Shown here one piece after another: positions 1-13,353 of a stretch of 64,000 nt of DNA. Where the stretch lies: the NCBI GenBank assembly GCA_008694505.1, contig VZDJ01000346.1:16905719-16969718 (forward strand), in the 5' to 3' direction. Position 1 is the first letter of the stretch, and each line of letters begins with the position of its first letter. The position numbers and the translations under genes were made by a program. The DNA is from Cyanoderma ruficeps. Its lineage: Eukaryota; Chordata; Aves; Passeriformes; Timaliidae. The notes under the pieces are model-generated. The model had not been told where the DNA came from. It did not search any database and saw only the letters and a program-made list of their open reading frames with translations.

Positions 1-2824
1 AATGAATCTGAATTTTAAATGTGCAAAATAAATGCTGAGTGTCTGCCACAACTATTACAGGAAGAAAGAAAGAATAACGTCACATAATACCTCATGTCTC
101 TCTCAAAACGCTTTGATATCAGGAAACAAAATATACAAGTACAACTATTTTTCTAACTTATTTGTCTTTGGGGGTTGCCAGAGGAAAGTCTTTTTTGCCT
201 CCCAGACCACCACAAAGTTGAGACATGGGGAACAAATGATTGTCCACATGACACTTCTGTGAAAGTTCTGGATTTTCCAAAGGGTCGTTTACAGTTACAT
301 GTTTATTCATTTTTCCAGTCAGTGAGCATTACAAAAAAAAAAAGGACAGAAAAACAGAGGTTATGCTAATAATTCCCAAGTGACTATCAAGAGCATGCAG
401 TTTCAGTCTCTGATGCAGATGATAGCAGAGTTTCTCAGGAAGCAAAGGGAGGACACAGCCCAGCTTTGTGAAATTGCTTAGAAGCTATTAATTTGTAAAA
501 TTTGTATCCATAAGGTCATATCAAAAATTGATTTTTAGGTGATTCTTTGAATTATAGGTAGCATTTGTCACATTCTCTGGCAGATATCAACTGTAATAAT
601 TTTAGTTAGGTAGTCAGGAATTTTCCATCAGAGCTGAAAATCCCTGATGGTCAGCAAATACATCTATGACACTAAAAAAAAAAATAAATAAACCTTTTAA
701 TTGAAGAAACAGTACCAAATTTCTGGTCTTCTGACATTCAGAAATATTTTGTAGTTATATCTAACATTTAGACTGTTTTATTTTTTATTGAATTTTTGTT
801 CTTACAAAAAAAATCAAGTCAAATTAGAAAAATTCAGTGAACTTGACTAAATACTGAGAATGTTGGCCCATTTTACTGCCCTCCTGCATGATTCACTGAA
901 TAATCCAATATGTTGCCTTGCTCCAGTAAAGGTGAAATAAACTATACCTTGCTTCCTCATGGGGATGTTGGCAATAGATAAGCTAATGTTCATCCTCATT
1001 AAATGTAACAATTGTTCTTTGTGATTTCTCCTTTCTGGAAACATCTGAAACTTCTTAAGAAAACAATACAGACTGCTAAGCCATGCCAAAACAAAAGGTG
1101 TTATGGACAAAAAGTTGGACTGCTGGGCAAAAGTACAAAATTGTCTTCAGAGACACCTTTCTGCATAAGTCTCACTACCTTGATCATATCATTTGTCATG
1201 TGATTTCACCCTGCAATTTTTCTACTTTCCAAAGTCAGTGAAAAACAGTCTCTTTTAATGGAAGGACCTTTGATATGTCCATTCTTATGTTTTTCTACAT
1301 ATACCTGTTCCCATTGTGAATTTACATCATTCTATTGAAATGAACCTGGTGAAGAGGTGAAGTGGGCTCTTTATATTTAAACACTCCTTTTTCCATTCTA
1401 TATTCACAAGGGATTTGGTACAAAACTCGGGGAAGTTAATGGGAGTTTTTAATTCGTTTGCATTGAAAGACAGGCTGGAGAATCTCATTCCAGTTCCATA
1501 GCTTCCCTTTATTTTTTCTCTTTACCCTATTTCTTCTTTCCACAAAAAAAAAATTGGGATATTCTCGGTTGCTCTCATGTCTTTTCCATTTGCATCGTGC
1601 ATCCTTCCCAAATCTTGTCACACGCCTATCAGGTATAACAAGGTGTGTCTAAAAAGCTACCTGGCTTTCTTATTCTCATTCATGGTGAAATTTGTTTCTC
1701 CCACATACAGGACTAAGTCAAATGTTTTGTGGAAATCTAATAGAATCAACTCTCTGCTCTGGAGTTATGAGAGAAAGCCAAAGGAAAAATACAGGCACAA
1801 CTTCTGGACCTGAACTGTTCTTGGGAACAATTGCATAAGCAATACTGTGGCATTGTGCCAAAACTTCTTAGCTTTGCTGGGTGTAGACTGACTCACAGGT
1901 CATCTTAGCTTTCTCTGTAACCGTTGCACTGGTTGATCTGCAAACCAAATTGTCTTCCCCTGCATAATGGGGGATGACTCTTCCCTTTATCACGCAAATT
2001 GTCTGTGTCATCTAAAAGGTTATTTAGGCAAAGTGTTGAGGTTTTAACCTCAGATAAAGATATTTGCAACTATCTTAACTCTGTTCCGGTGTGAGACTCC
2101 CTTTTTTTTCCAATAGAGAGAAAATGGAACATCATGTGAGAGCAACCAAGGTCACTAGGAAAGCAAGGCACCCCCAATTTCCTTGCCCCTTTAGCCATAT
2201 GAAAGTCAGAAAAGGATCTGTGTAAGCCCTGCTCAGCAATAACAAAAACATCTATATTATCAACCCTATTTTGATAAGAACGATATCTCAGCCACCTCTC
2301 TAAATGAAAGACAAAGGTAAGACAAGGCTCTAACTTAAATAGCTGTGGAGTTTGAGACTTGTGAATTCAAGAACACTATATGCTACAGCAAGTTAAATCA
2401 GTTGGGACTATTATCTAATGGAAGCAGACCAAGCATTGCTGTAGGCTGTAGGCTGGAAAACTTCATTGCTGTTACACTTCACGAAGAAAGCTGCTCTTTA
2501 ACTATAATACATCATGAGATAAATCAGCTTTTGGGAAGAGGATGTAGAACTAGTTGGCATTTGGGCCTAAAATTGATAGAAAGTTATAAAATCTTCAAAT
2601 ACAATTGTTTATTTAAACAGGTAAGCATATTGAATATAGTTTACTAAATATGCATTTCAGAAGATCCAGCAGGTTACAAAACAATGGTAAATAGCCATTA
2701 GAACAGGGTACTTGTATTTTCACTCACTTGAAGTAGTAATATAGAGATGACGCATCTTCTAATCACCACCAGCAGCTCTGAGCAGGAATCATTCCATGAA
2801 ATTCCCAGGCTTATGTTACGTATG
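1..2824. other. Intergenic DNA, no gene seen
   Basis: AT-rich non-coding DNA. The open frames are short, have no recognisable domain and occur on both strands as expected by chance. I see no splice-bounded coding exon, RNA gene or clear repeat. By human gene order this would lie between TNFRSF11B and COLEC10; that placement is inference. Confidence 0.6.
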
Positions 2825-3414
2825 TGTGCTGATTTTGGCTGGATTTGAGATAATTTTCTTAACAGTAGCTGCTGTGGGGCTCTGTTTTGGATTTGTGCTG
2901 AACACAAAGTTGACAGTATAGAGATGCTTTTGTTATTGATGAGCAGGGCTTGCACAGAGCCGAGGCCTTTTCCGCTGCTCATACGGCCACAGTGGGGAGG
3001 AAATTGGGGGTGCCTGGGAGGTTGGGAGGAGATGCAGCCAGGACAGGTGACCCAAACTGGCCTGAGGGAAATTCCAGACCATATGAAATCATGCTCAGTA
3101 TACAAAACTTCGAGGAAGCAGGAAGACGGGGACATTTGAGTGATGGTGTTTGGTGTCCGAAGTCACCATTGCACATGATGGGGCCCTGGTTTCCTGGAAA
3201 TGGCTGAACAGCAGCCTGCCCACAGGAAGCAGTGCCTTAATTCCTTGTTTTGCTTCACTTTTGTACAAAGCTTTTGCTTTCCCTATTAAACTGTCTTTGT
3301 CTCAACCCATGAGTGTTCTGGCTTTTACTCTGCTGGTTCTGTCCCCACTCCTGCTGGTGGGAGAGTGAGTTAGGAGCTGTCAGATTCTTAGCTGCTGGCT
3401 GGGGTTAAACCACA
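2825..3414 (+). mobile_element. Solo LTR of an avian endogenous retrovirus
   Basis: The element begins TGTGCTG and ends in a GGGGTTAAACCACA-type terminus, giving the TG...CA ends of a retroviral LTR. The inside matches an LTR type common in bird genomes as I remember it: a conserved block on aggregated 'aacagtagctg' sequence near the 5' end, and an ATTAAA poly(A) signal at 3285-3290 followed by a CTGTCTTTGTCTCAACCCA block. No gag, pol or env coding remains next to it, so it is a solo LTR left after recombination. Open frames of up to 145 residues here are LTR sequence, not genes. The family assignment (ERVL-like) is from memory and is less certain than the LTR call. Confidence 0.7.
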
Positions 3415-3422
3415 ATAATAGG

Positions 3423-3615
3423 TGTGCTGGTTTTGACTGAGATAGAGGTAATTTTCTTCACAGTAGCTGATATGAAGCTGTTTTGGATTTGTGCTGAAAA
3501 CATGTTGATAAGACAGGGATGTTTTAGTTACTGTTAGTGCTTACACAGTATCAAGGCATTCTCTGCTTCTCACATCACTCCCGCCCCTCCCACCCCCACA
3601 ACAGTAGGAAGCCAG
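3423..3615 (+). mobile_element. Truncated second copy of the same LTR
   Basis: Starting at 3423 the sequence repeats the first ~190 bases of the LTR at 2825 (TGTGCTGGTTTTGACTG, then the same TTTTGGATTTGTGCTGAA and CTTACACAG blocks) in the same orientation. It is lost after a C-rich stretch at about 3585-3600. Only a few bases separate the end of the first LTR from the start of this one. The sequence differs at many positions, so this is not a recent local duplication. Confidence 0.6.
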
Positions 3616-4980
3616 CCCGTATCAGTGTAATGATTCCTTCTGTTTTAAAAGCTCTGAATGCTATACATAATCCCTATAATTAATCTAGCTCCATAGGCTT
3701 CTGTTTACGTGTCAGTTATTTTGGCTGTGTGTATCAGAAGAAATAACTGGTTGCAGCCAGTCAGGGTTTATTGAAAGTAGGGAATTACTATTTGGAGTGA
3801 AGTCTGTTTCTAAAAAGTCTGCTGTATAAGCCTATGCTCATTGGAAACACCGAAGTTGATCTTGATGACGCATCCTATTTGCTGAAAGTTTACGGTACAT
3901 TGACTCATGCAGTTTTATGTTGTGCTCAGTTCAAAACACTTTTTTTTTTTTGGTTGAGTGGTAGCTGTTTCAGTGGTTACCTTTTGGTTTGATGGTTTGT
4001 TTTTATAGGGCAGAGAAAGTTTACCCAAATTACGAGCAGTTGCCAGTATTGCCTGAAGAAAAATGTCATCCTGACATTGATTTCTTTGGGGAATGAATCA
4101 TGCAGCTATATAACTTTTAGCAGAGCTGTCTGTCTAGATTTGTGATCTTTTTCTTTCTTTTAGTGCAAAGTTTGTCACTTGAAACAATGTGTGATGTCTC
4201 GTCTTAAGCATATTTATAGTTTTCCCCCTGTTTACCAACAGTTCTGTTCTGTGTGTCATTCGTGTCTGGCATATGCATCATCGCTAGTTCCATTTCAGTA
4301 TAGAAACCCATAATTTCACTTTATATTTTGTCCATATGCCTCATTTTTGTGGCTATGTTTTATCCATGATGGGGCATTACAAGGAGGCCTTCTTAATGAT
4401 AGAAACCATAACGTGTGCCAGATATAGCACAGTGTGGATAATTGCAGACAGGAGTTTAGGGGTATTTTTGGTTTTGACAATTAATGACTGCCTACATGGA
4501 AGTTTTATTGAATTGCATCACATAAAAAAACCACAAACAGAAAACCAATGACACATTCCTTTGGAGACTTCCCTTAAGCTCATCTAATCCAAAGAAAATC
4601 AAAATGGCCAAATCTTTAAATCAGAACAAACAGAAAACCTAAGTAATGAATACAGCTTGATAGATTTCTTCAGGCCAGATCCTGTTCACTTGAAATCTTC
4701 CACTTACAAGGAAAGGACTGAGGAATCCCAGGAGCAGCAAAATCAAAGCAGCAGATGTTTCTAGTCTGGTTCTAATCTCATGTAATTAGAAAAACAGATA
4801 AATCGTAACTTCTCACTGTCTCATCCCTGCTGGTTTTTCAAGATTGATAATTCCCTTCTTTCCTTGCTCAATTACTGTGAGTCCCTGCTACTTACTATTT
4901 ATTAAGTGCTGATTGATGCCAATCTTTGGAGGTATAAAGCCATAATTTTTGCCCTGATGTTCAGGGGCTCTCGTCGCCAA
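3616..4980. other. Intergenic DNA, no gene seen
   Basis: AT-rich sequence without recognisable exons, RNA genes or repeats. It includes a poly-T run near 3940-3951. A 71-residue open frame near 4336 has no homology I recognise. Confidence 0.5.
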
Positions 4981-5038
4981 ATCTCATCTCTTGCCCTTTG
5001 TTTCCTTTTTCAAGGAAACAAAGGGCAAGAGATGAGAT
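4981..5038. repeat. Perfect inverted repeat, 27-bp arms, 4-nt loop
   Basis: Bases 4981-5007 are the exact reverse complement of 5012-5038, separated only by the loop TTTC at 5008-5011. Pairing stops abruptly at both outer ends (4980 A against 5039 G). Transcribed from either strand it would form a 27-bp perfect stem. A perfect arm match with a tiny loop in otherwise unique DNA is typical of a recent template-switch (fold-back) replication event. A small hairpin RNA precursor or an assembly fold-back artefact are alternatives. No gene overlaps it. Confidence 0.9.
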
Positions 5039-8000
5039 GCAGCTCAGCATTCAGTTTCTGACTCCATGGCCTGCCCACCCCTCCATGGAGCAGCACTCAC
5101 TGGGCATGTGCCTGTCTGTATGGCAGAGCATGACAGCAGGTACAATCACTTCATCTGAGGAAGTTATCACTAAGCATTCAGTTACCAACTCATTCCCCAC
5201 CACAAATCCTTCTTAAAGTAAAACATGAGTATCATCCTAGTGCTAATTGGCAGTAATTCACTTTCAGATTGATTAAGTCTAGCAATTATTTTTTTTAAGT
5301 TACCGTTGAAAAGAAGCCAGTTCCAGCTGGGGAACTGGCATAGGCAGCACTGAGCAGGATGGAAGTCAAAATCCATTTCCAGCGCTCATCTGTACCCTTG
5401 TGAAATTGGCTTCCCACCTCTGTGAGCAGGCACTGTGCCATCCTGCTGCATGGGTACAAGGGTGGGCAGCCAAGCCATCATGTGCACACACTGACTGTGG
5501 GCAGGAAGGGCACAAATCCAAGTCCAGGAATGTGGCTGCAACAGCATGGCTGGAGTGTAAGCACACATCCAAGAGTAAATGTACCGTGTCAACAGCATGA
5601 AGCTGGAATCACCTCTGATATCAGCCAAACAGCCTCCTCTGTGTGAAGTAATTTTCATTGCCAAGAGATCGAGACATATACTGCACCAGAAAAGAAAAGA
5701 GGTGAAGAAGGAGAAGTTGGATCTTTGTGATGGGTTGTACATTCATGCTCTCCCTGCTCTTTGCACAGCCTTTTTGCTTTTGATTAGGTTGTTGGTCTTT
5801 GGAAAGAGAACAACTGATCTGTGATGCAGCACTGTAGATGCTTTGCATGGCAAACCTCTTCTGTGCTGTAAAGCCAAGGACCAGTTAAGATGAGAGGTAA
5901 TCTCTTACCATTAACCCAACTGCTCATAAATTCAGGTTTCTTAACTACTTCTGGCTGGTAAGAACGTAAGGATGTGCTTTTAACTGCCTGAGGGTAAGAC
6001 CTCTTTGCCACAGAGCAGTACAAGAACCTGCCAGGATCTACTCTTTGCTCCCAACCCATGCTGCTCTGACCAAATTGCAAGGACCTAGCAGACTGTGGTA
6101 ATTTCATGTCCCTTAGACTGAAAGTGACCCTGAAACCCATAAGAATAAAGCTGGAATCTCCAAAATACTTGGAGAAATGACAGGGCTACATAATGTTTTA
6201 CTGATGCTGTTGGATGCAGTCCAACACTGTCTTTGGAACTGATTTAATCTTACTTGTAAACACATAAATTCTTTTGAATGCTGTCATAAAATTCCATACA
6301 TTAAACAAAACCATACCCCAGTTTTTGGTGATGAGAATTACTGTGCTGATTTATGAACCTTTCTTCTATATCTGTACTTATATTGCTGCAGCAAGAGAGC
6401 AGGTAGATTAAAAAGCAAAGCATCCAAGTAGGCGTCACTTCCCATGTGGGGATGAGACAAACAAAAACTTGAAGTCAGGGAGAATCCTGCCTCAGGGAAA
6501 AATGCAGAAAGCTCTGTGGTTCTTAACAGTTTCCATCAATGACAAAGTCATTACTATACTATTCAGAAATCTTTTTATAAGCCCTGTAGCTCATTTTTTT
6601 TTCTTGCCAGAGGTGGCTCAGGTGGCTCCTGCTCATTATTGTAAGTGACGTGAATTACTCCAAACTGGTAGAAGTCACAGCAGTCCTTTTATCCAGTCTG
6701 TGCTAGTACTGTACTTTATATGTTAAACAACTATTAAACTAAAACCCAGCCATAATGACATCCCATTGTACACTTAAGCAAGTATCCACAATTCAGAGGC
6801 ATACATATGAATTAGGAAGTGGAATCCAGCCATCCAGGTTCCAAATCACATGTCAAATTCTCCAAGGGTACCAGCAACAATCATCAATGAGTATGAATTA
6901 ATTTTTAAAATCGTTATTTTAAATTTAATTTTTAAAATCTTTTAATTTTAAAATCTTTCTTCATTACGCAAAACTTGAACTTGTAAAAAGACTTAATTCA
7001 TTAGAAGGTTAAAAAAAGAGCCATAGCCAAACAAAGGGCTTTCTGAGTATGAACTGAGTGAAGGAGTTTTTTTCCTTTAGTTTTGTTATGCTGTCAAGTG
7101 GAAAATAAGCCACCACCATTGTCCTGGCTCCTTTAAACTAGCAAAGAGTCTGGCAGATAATAGCTAGGAAGATGGGAGAATGAGGCTCAAAACTTTCTTT
7201 TTCTTGCCAGAAAGACACCCACACAGACATGAAACCAATGTTACAACACATTACACAACACTGTGCGTCCCCAAACAGCAAGGAAACAACTTAGGACGTA
7301 AGATAGAGTTCAGTGGGCAGGACAGTCGTCTTGAGACTCATTTGGTAGCAGGGTTCAGGCAGTGACCAAGGCCAGAAGCCTCTGGGCTTGGACAGAGGTT
7401 TTCAAGCTTTGTTTGTTTTCCACCTCTCTAATTTTCCTCACATCCTTGCCCTCCATTTTAGCTGGACTTTGCAGGGCAGGTAGCTGCCTCCTGGTTTCTT
7501 GGTGTTTCTTTTGCAAACTGCTGAAGGAAGTGCTAAAACCTGTTTGGCCCTTGCTGTCTTCAGAAGGTATGCAGCAGAGTTTGAACTGAAAAGAAAGAAA
7601 AAAAGAGAAACTAAATAATTATAAATCTACATGATCTATATAATAATAACCTATATGGTTAACCTAACACATGGATAATGCAAAACACAGCAGTTGAATT
7701 CTACAGACCAGGAGTGTAAGATCAAGTAGGTAGAGCTTAAGGTTTGAAGTTTTGTTGTTGCTCTGCATGATAAACAGGTTTCATACAAAATCCACAGATC
7801 AGCACATCACCTATGTACCACTTAGTCATTTTAGGGTTTTCTCCTGGACTTAAGTCTAGCATCTTCCATCTCCTGTGACTATGTATGTCCCCAACACATG
7901 GCTTTTTCCAGAGTACGCCACACAGTTCACCATTTCAGGGAAGGGTTTCCGAGCATGCTAGAAAGCAAAGTTCAGCTTTGCCCTAATCCAAGGCTTTGTA

Positions 8001-11000
8001 CAAGGTTCTGTCAATTTGTGTTGCAATGTCAGAGACTTTTCTGTTCTCTTAGGAAGTGTTAAAGAGAGAAGAATCAACCTTTTTCAGGTTGTCATGGGGA
8101 GTATATCTATTCTCTAGGGGCAACCTGTGCACTGCTTTGCCACTAATCCATACTATAAACTTAGAAAGCAAACACAAAAGACTGCACAACAGTGCTATTT
8201 CAGTTCACAGCTGTGTGTCCACGTCTGTTTCTAAACAGAAATACTTTCATTAGCCATGCAGTCCTCTGTTTAATTGCTTACATGATTTTTATTTTTTTTA
8301 AGAAAGGAGCCTCAAACCAGAATGGGAAGGGTATAACTAGGCAGTACAGAAGTGTGATTCCAGGCAGAACATTATATTTGGTTCCTATTTCTGCAGCCCA
8401 AAATAACAACTCTCCAAAGAGCATCAGGGATGTTTAAATTCCAGAGCCAGAAATGAGCTCCATAGCTCAAGACATGATGTGATCTCTAGGAGGAGAGCAA
8501 AGAACCCTAAAAGACAGAAATGCCTGAGATAAGAATGTAAAAATCTGAGGCTGGGTACATGCCCATAATCTCTCATGTGTAAACAAACAGTTACATTTAT
8601 GTCAGGGAGCAGCGTGTTTATTTTTCTGAAGAAGACATGTTTCCCAGAAGGAATTACATAAATATTTATGAAAATGAAGCAGGAAATATTTTCCCAGGGT
8701 AGGACACTGTTCAGCACTGTATCAGGTCAGTAGAGGCTGGGGTTTATTTTGTCAGTCTTCCCCTGGAACTGAATCATTGCCCTCTTATTTGCAAAAATCT
8801 GTTCTGACACAGGAAGAGGCTGAACTTAGATAAACACAATTAAAAGCCACATTGAGTATTTCATTTCTATCACATCTCTGAATACATATGTGAATGCCTT
8901 ATGTTTTTGGAGAGCTTCTCTGAGTGATTGCACGGGAAACAATAGCAATAAGTATCTGTCTTAGGACTCTCTGCAAGTCTGGTGCCATTATGTCAAAGGT
9001 GTCTTCAGTAGAACTGAAAGCCTGCAGGCTAACAGACAGAGAAGCATTCTCAATCCAAGCCTTCACAAAAAAGTGTTTATAAAACATTCACTGTGAACTA
9101 GGACATTCTTGCTAAGTGCAGAAGTTAGTAACAAAAAGTTGTAATGCAGTGCCACCTGAGTGAACAGAAGTTACACACAATTGAGGTCTTTTTACCAAAT
9201 GGGGTACAGGGCTCAGTACTGCGCCTCATAAAGCATCCAGCAGCTCTCTGAATCTGTGGTCTGCAACCCAAGCTTCTTATGAGATTTCAGTGCTGACCAG
9301 CTGTTCTGTTCCCTGGGCACCAGCTGCACCAGCTCCAAATCCCTCCTGCCTCACAGCAGATACATGCAGCTGGAACCTGTGTCAGCTTTTCTGTTTAAGG
9401 GCTAAAAGGTGAGGGGAATAGGAGTGGGAAAGGAGAAAGGTAGGGGCATCCCAAGAATGGGTTGTAGCTCTAGTGCAGACCTAAGGGCCTCCCAGAGTAC
9501 CACCCCTGTGTCAGACTAGAAAAAGCTCACACCCGTCCTCGAGGTACCCAACTCAACAGAGAGCCAAAACCATCAGCAGGAAACCAGAGAGATCATAGTT
9601 GATAGTGGAGCATAAATTTCTATACAATTGAGGCTGATGAAGCCTCTCAAATATCCAGCAAGATGTTGGATGATGATCTATAATCATTAGAGTCCTACAA
9701 GCTCTGTTTACTAAACATATAAGCCATAAGATTTTGGACAGTTTTGTCTTTAGGTTGGTTGTTTTCATCAGTTATTTTCAGGCATATCAAAATATAGTCA
9801 TTGTTTATAGCTTAATCAGAGGAACAACAACTGGTGGAGACTCTGCTTACAGGCTCGAGTAGCCATTGCATGGTGTCAAAACCAAAAACCACATTTTACA
9901 AAATAGCCCTAGGATTACTTTCCTCCCTACACATTGCAAACCACAATACTCTGCCCTTCCTTTTCCATTTTCTCCAGTCTTTGCCACCATGACTGATGTA
10001 TCCAGCATGACAGAATGAAACACCCTAAAGCATCATGACTCCTGACACCAGAAGAGAGACCACCTAGGATCCCAAAGCAAAGAAATGTTCTATCTTTTTA
10101 TTTTTTCTCTTCAGGTGCTCCCAAGTTTATTCAGTGCAGTAAAGTATAGAAGAGGAATGTTCTCCTTAATGCTGAATTCGGGTCAGAAAGGTTGCCAGTG
10201 GACTCTGAACACTTATGGCTGAATCAGCCCACAGTTACAAGCAGGATGTAGAACCTGCAGTTCAACCACAGGATCTGTGACTCTACAAATGATGAAAGTT
10301 GGCTGTAGATCTGGCCACCTTTTGATGAACAATATTTCAGCATGTTGTCTGTGTTCCTTGTAGTCTGTTGACATTTAATTACTAACATCTGAAGAGTAAG
10401 CAAATGAAGGTTATGCAAATCTCCAAGGAAGTTACTTGGACTCCAAATAGACAATGCACAAGACAAAGGTTACTTGACTAGTGCTCCTCTCAAAGAACAG
10501 AATCTTTCTGGACTTTTTCATGCTTTTTCCAGGGTTTCCTTGTAAAACATTCATGCCTTTGGAAGCGTTTGTTTTGTGACTTTTATGTCTGGACAATGTG
10601 GCCTAGTTTGTTTTTCTTTCTTGCCTATAGTCATTTCTTTAAGCCTGATTCAATGAGAATTAACATGCACAATAGGCACTCTGCTTCATTAAATCTCCAT
10701 TAGCAATGAAGCTGCTTGAAGATTTTTCAGTGAAACTTGTTTGATAAATACTGATTTGCTAAAACCCAAGCTTTTTGTGGTAGTACATCAGTTTTGATGG
10801 ATTGCCTGTTAAGGCAGGTTTTCTAGCTCCAGGACAGCATTCCTGGTCCAACACATGGGAAGGCATAACTAATTAGCACACACCCTTGTAATAAAGCAAT
10901 ATAACCTTAAGGCTCTACTGCAAGCACTGGTTTGAACTAGGCAGAGAAATAATCAAAATCTGGATGTCCTACATTTTGAGTAAGTGTTTTCATTTGCCAA

Positions 11001-13205
11001 GGTTTAGATCCATTAAATCTAATTTTTTGCAGTATTTTCAGGCGTCTTGTGACTGTCATGGAAGGTGGGGTGGGGATGGGACGTGGGGGTTGGGGAAGAG
11101 TAGTCTTGATTTATTTTCTAAAGGGGAATGAAAACATTTGTAAATGATCACACCACTGTCAGAAAAATGTTCCCTGCTTAGTTCCAGATAGCAATTGAAG
11201 TAGTTAAACAAATGGTTTCCTCTCTCACTTACACTTTAGCCCTCTTTATCCCTGATAAATAACGAACAAGACACTGTAAGTCTCTCAGTACCGTGGAACA
11301 GATAGCATCATTCATGTCAGTTTGGCAACATTTCCCAAAATGCCTCCTCCAACCCTAAGTACACTAGCTTCCCACTCCTACGCTCTCTATTCTTGCTCTT
11401 ACATTGACCTTCTGCTCACAAAATGGAAAGTGAAGAGAAGAAAATGTTAAATAAAACAGATTTACAGTGTACAAGTCAGAGGCACAGTGCCCAATGCAAA
11501 TCACAGAGGAACAAGTTTATTTTTGGTATGACTACTCAACTATAATCCTGGCTTGGTCTTTCCTCCCCCTCTAGCTGTGTGTACCCATTATCAAGGCCAT
11601 ATTTGAGGGGGGAAGTTAGATGACATTATTTACTACAGAGACCACTTTTTGTTTCTGAAAAGCACTATATACAGTTTAACAACAACAAAAAAAAGTGTTT
11701 TGGAAAGGGGGACAGAAAAAGGGAGAGGAGTATCTTGACCCTCCTTGGGACTTTGGCCAACATTTTATCATGATGATGAAAGCCTGAAGTCAGAGACTTC
11801 CTTCAGGCTTTAAGTAAAATAAAGGTAAAATAACATCAGTACTGTTACTTATTCTGTATGTCCAAAGGCTGAAACATGGGTCTAGGGAACCAATATTCTC
11901 TTAAATAATGAGAAAAGCCTCTCAAAAGCTATTAACACAGGAAATACATTTTTTTCCTAGAATGGAAAGCAAACACCCTCTCACACACTACATAGTTCAA
12001 AAGCCTAGTTCAGCTTTTTGAGTAGCTGTCTCATTGTGTGAGAAACCAGAAGTTCACAAAATTCCTGTAAATATTACAAATAGTTATTTCCCCTTTCTTT
12101 TCTGCCAGGCTACCTTCAACATCCTCCTATCCCTGGTTAGTGTGCTCTCCTTAAAAGAAAGCTAGAGTTTTTTCTACGAAGGAATTGCACACAGATCTGT
12201 CATAGCTCCTTCCAAAAGAAAGGGTGCCTGCAACCTGTTCCTCCATCCAAGGGGCCTCCTACACTGGTTTTCGGGTCCCAGCACCATCAGCTGATGGTTA
12301 CCTCAGGATTCAAACCATCTGGAGTTTCCTCTGGACAACCCAAAGATAACATTCTGTTGGGATCTATGCTACACCACTGTCCCAATACATGGCCTCTTGC
12401 AGTGCATGGGAAGAGTGATATGGAAGAAGGTGATGCAGTCATTTAAGCTCATCTTGTTCTGTGTCTTCTGTCCTGAAGTTCACCCCTTCCTTACTGTGTC
12501 TATCAACATGATCTGGGCTTGGGGCTAGAATTGTGGAGCTATCTGTAAGCATAAACCCATCATTTGTGGGTTTCAGGCTAAAAGATCCATGGGAAATGTC
12601 AACTTTTCATTTGCTGCTCTGGGGACTGTGGGTACCTGGCACCCAAAAGGCGAGATATAGCACCAGTGATTTTCACCCACAGTGGACTGGCAGCTCATCT
12701 GTTGTCGCTAACAGTCTTCTTGGTGGAAAGCTTTTATGGAAAAGTCTCTCTACATGTTATATGCACTCTGCATTGCTCTTCCAGCACACAACCAGCCAAA
12801 TGTATCTTATAAGTAATTAGTACATACTTGGATACAATACCAAAGTTTTTTGGCCCTTGAGTAAGTGAAAAGCTGGGCATGAAGAATCAGTGTCGAGAAG
12901 AAAAAAGTTACAAGAGAGATATTCCCATATGTTGGAGAAATTTTCCATAGCAAAAGCAGCTAAATGTCTCACAGATAACAGATAAATTGGAATAAACAGC
13001 TGTCAGTGTTAAATAAATATCCTGGATAATGTGCAGAACAGAAATAACTACAACATCGTGAAACTCCTTTCTTCACTTTATTTAGCTGTTCTTGCATGTA
13101 GCTCCCAAGCTTTCCACTGCTCCAGTTAGTGAAGCATTTATTTTTGAGTCAGCTGCATTTCTTAAGACTGTAACAACGAAAGGCATTTCCTGAGAAACTG
13201 CAAGG
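5039..13205. other. Upstream flank of COLEC10, no gene seen
   Basis: About 8 kb of non-coding DNA upstream of the COLEC10 start. Several overlapping open frames at 5366-6140 lie in a slightly GC-richer patch, on both strands and in several phases, which argues against coding. AT-rich short repeats occur at 6897-6960. An imperfect hairpin with 11-bp perfect arms lies at 11779-11811. I see no tRNA, LINE or exon. Confidence 0.5.
13145..13153 (+). promoter_or_regulatory. AP-1/MARE-like motif before COLEC10 start
   Basis: TGAGTCAGC, an exact AP-1 core (TGAGTCA) extended by GC as in NF-E2/small-Maf half sites, about 53 bases upstream of the COLEC10 start codon. It probably falls in the 5' UTR or near the promoter, because the transcription start is unknown. 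One short motif can occur by chance. Confidence 0.25.
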
Positions 13206-13353
13206 ATGAGCAGCAAGAAAGAACAACAGCTAAGGAAATATGGGACCCTTGTAGTGTTTTTTATCTTGCAAGTTCAGATTTTTGGTTTTGATGTTGACAA
13301 TCGACCTACAACAGATGTCTGCTCAACACACACAATTTTACCTGGACCAAAAG
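13206..13353 (+). CDS. COLEC10: COLEC10 coding exon 1 (start, signal peptide, first collagen triplet)
   Basis: Encodes residues 1-49 plus the first base of codon 50. It begins MSSKKEQQ, followed by the hydrophobic run LVVFFILQVQIFG that serves as signal peptide. FDVDNRPTTDVC brings Cys39, which in collectins makes inter-chain disulfides. The exon ends within the first Gly-X-Y triplets (PGPKG) at the donor AAAAG|GTGAGG. The 5' UTR upstream cannot be delimited from sequence alone. Confidence 0.95.

Noticed and set aside
2698..3207. Overlapping open frames up to 145 codons on both strands
   Set aside because: They lie mostly inside an LTR (2825-3414), whose sequence accounts for them; there is no gene there.
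5366..6140. Cluster of open frames up to 118 codons, several phases
   Set aside because: Overlapping frames on both strands with no domain, no splice-bounded structure and no homology I recognise; the patch is only slightly GC-richer.
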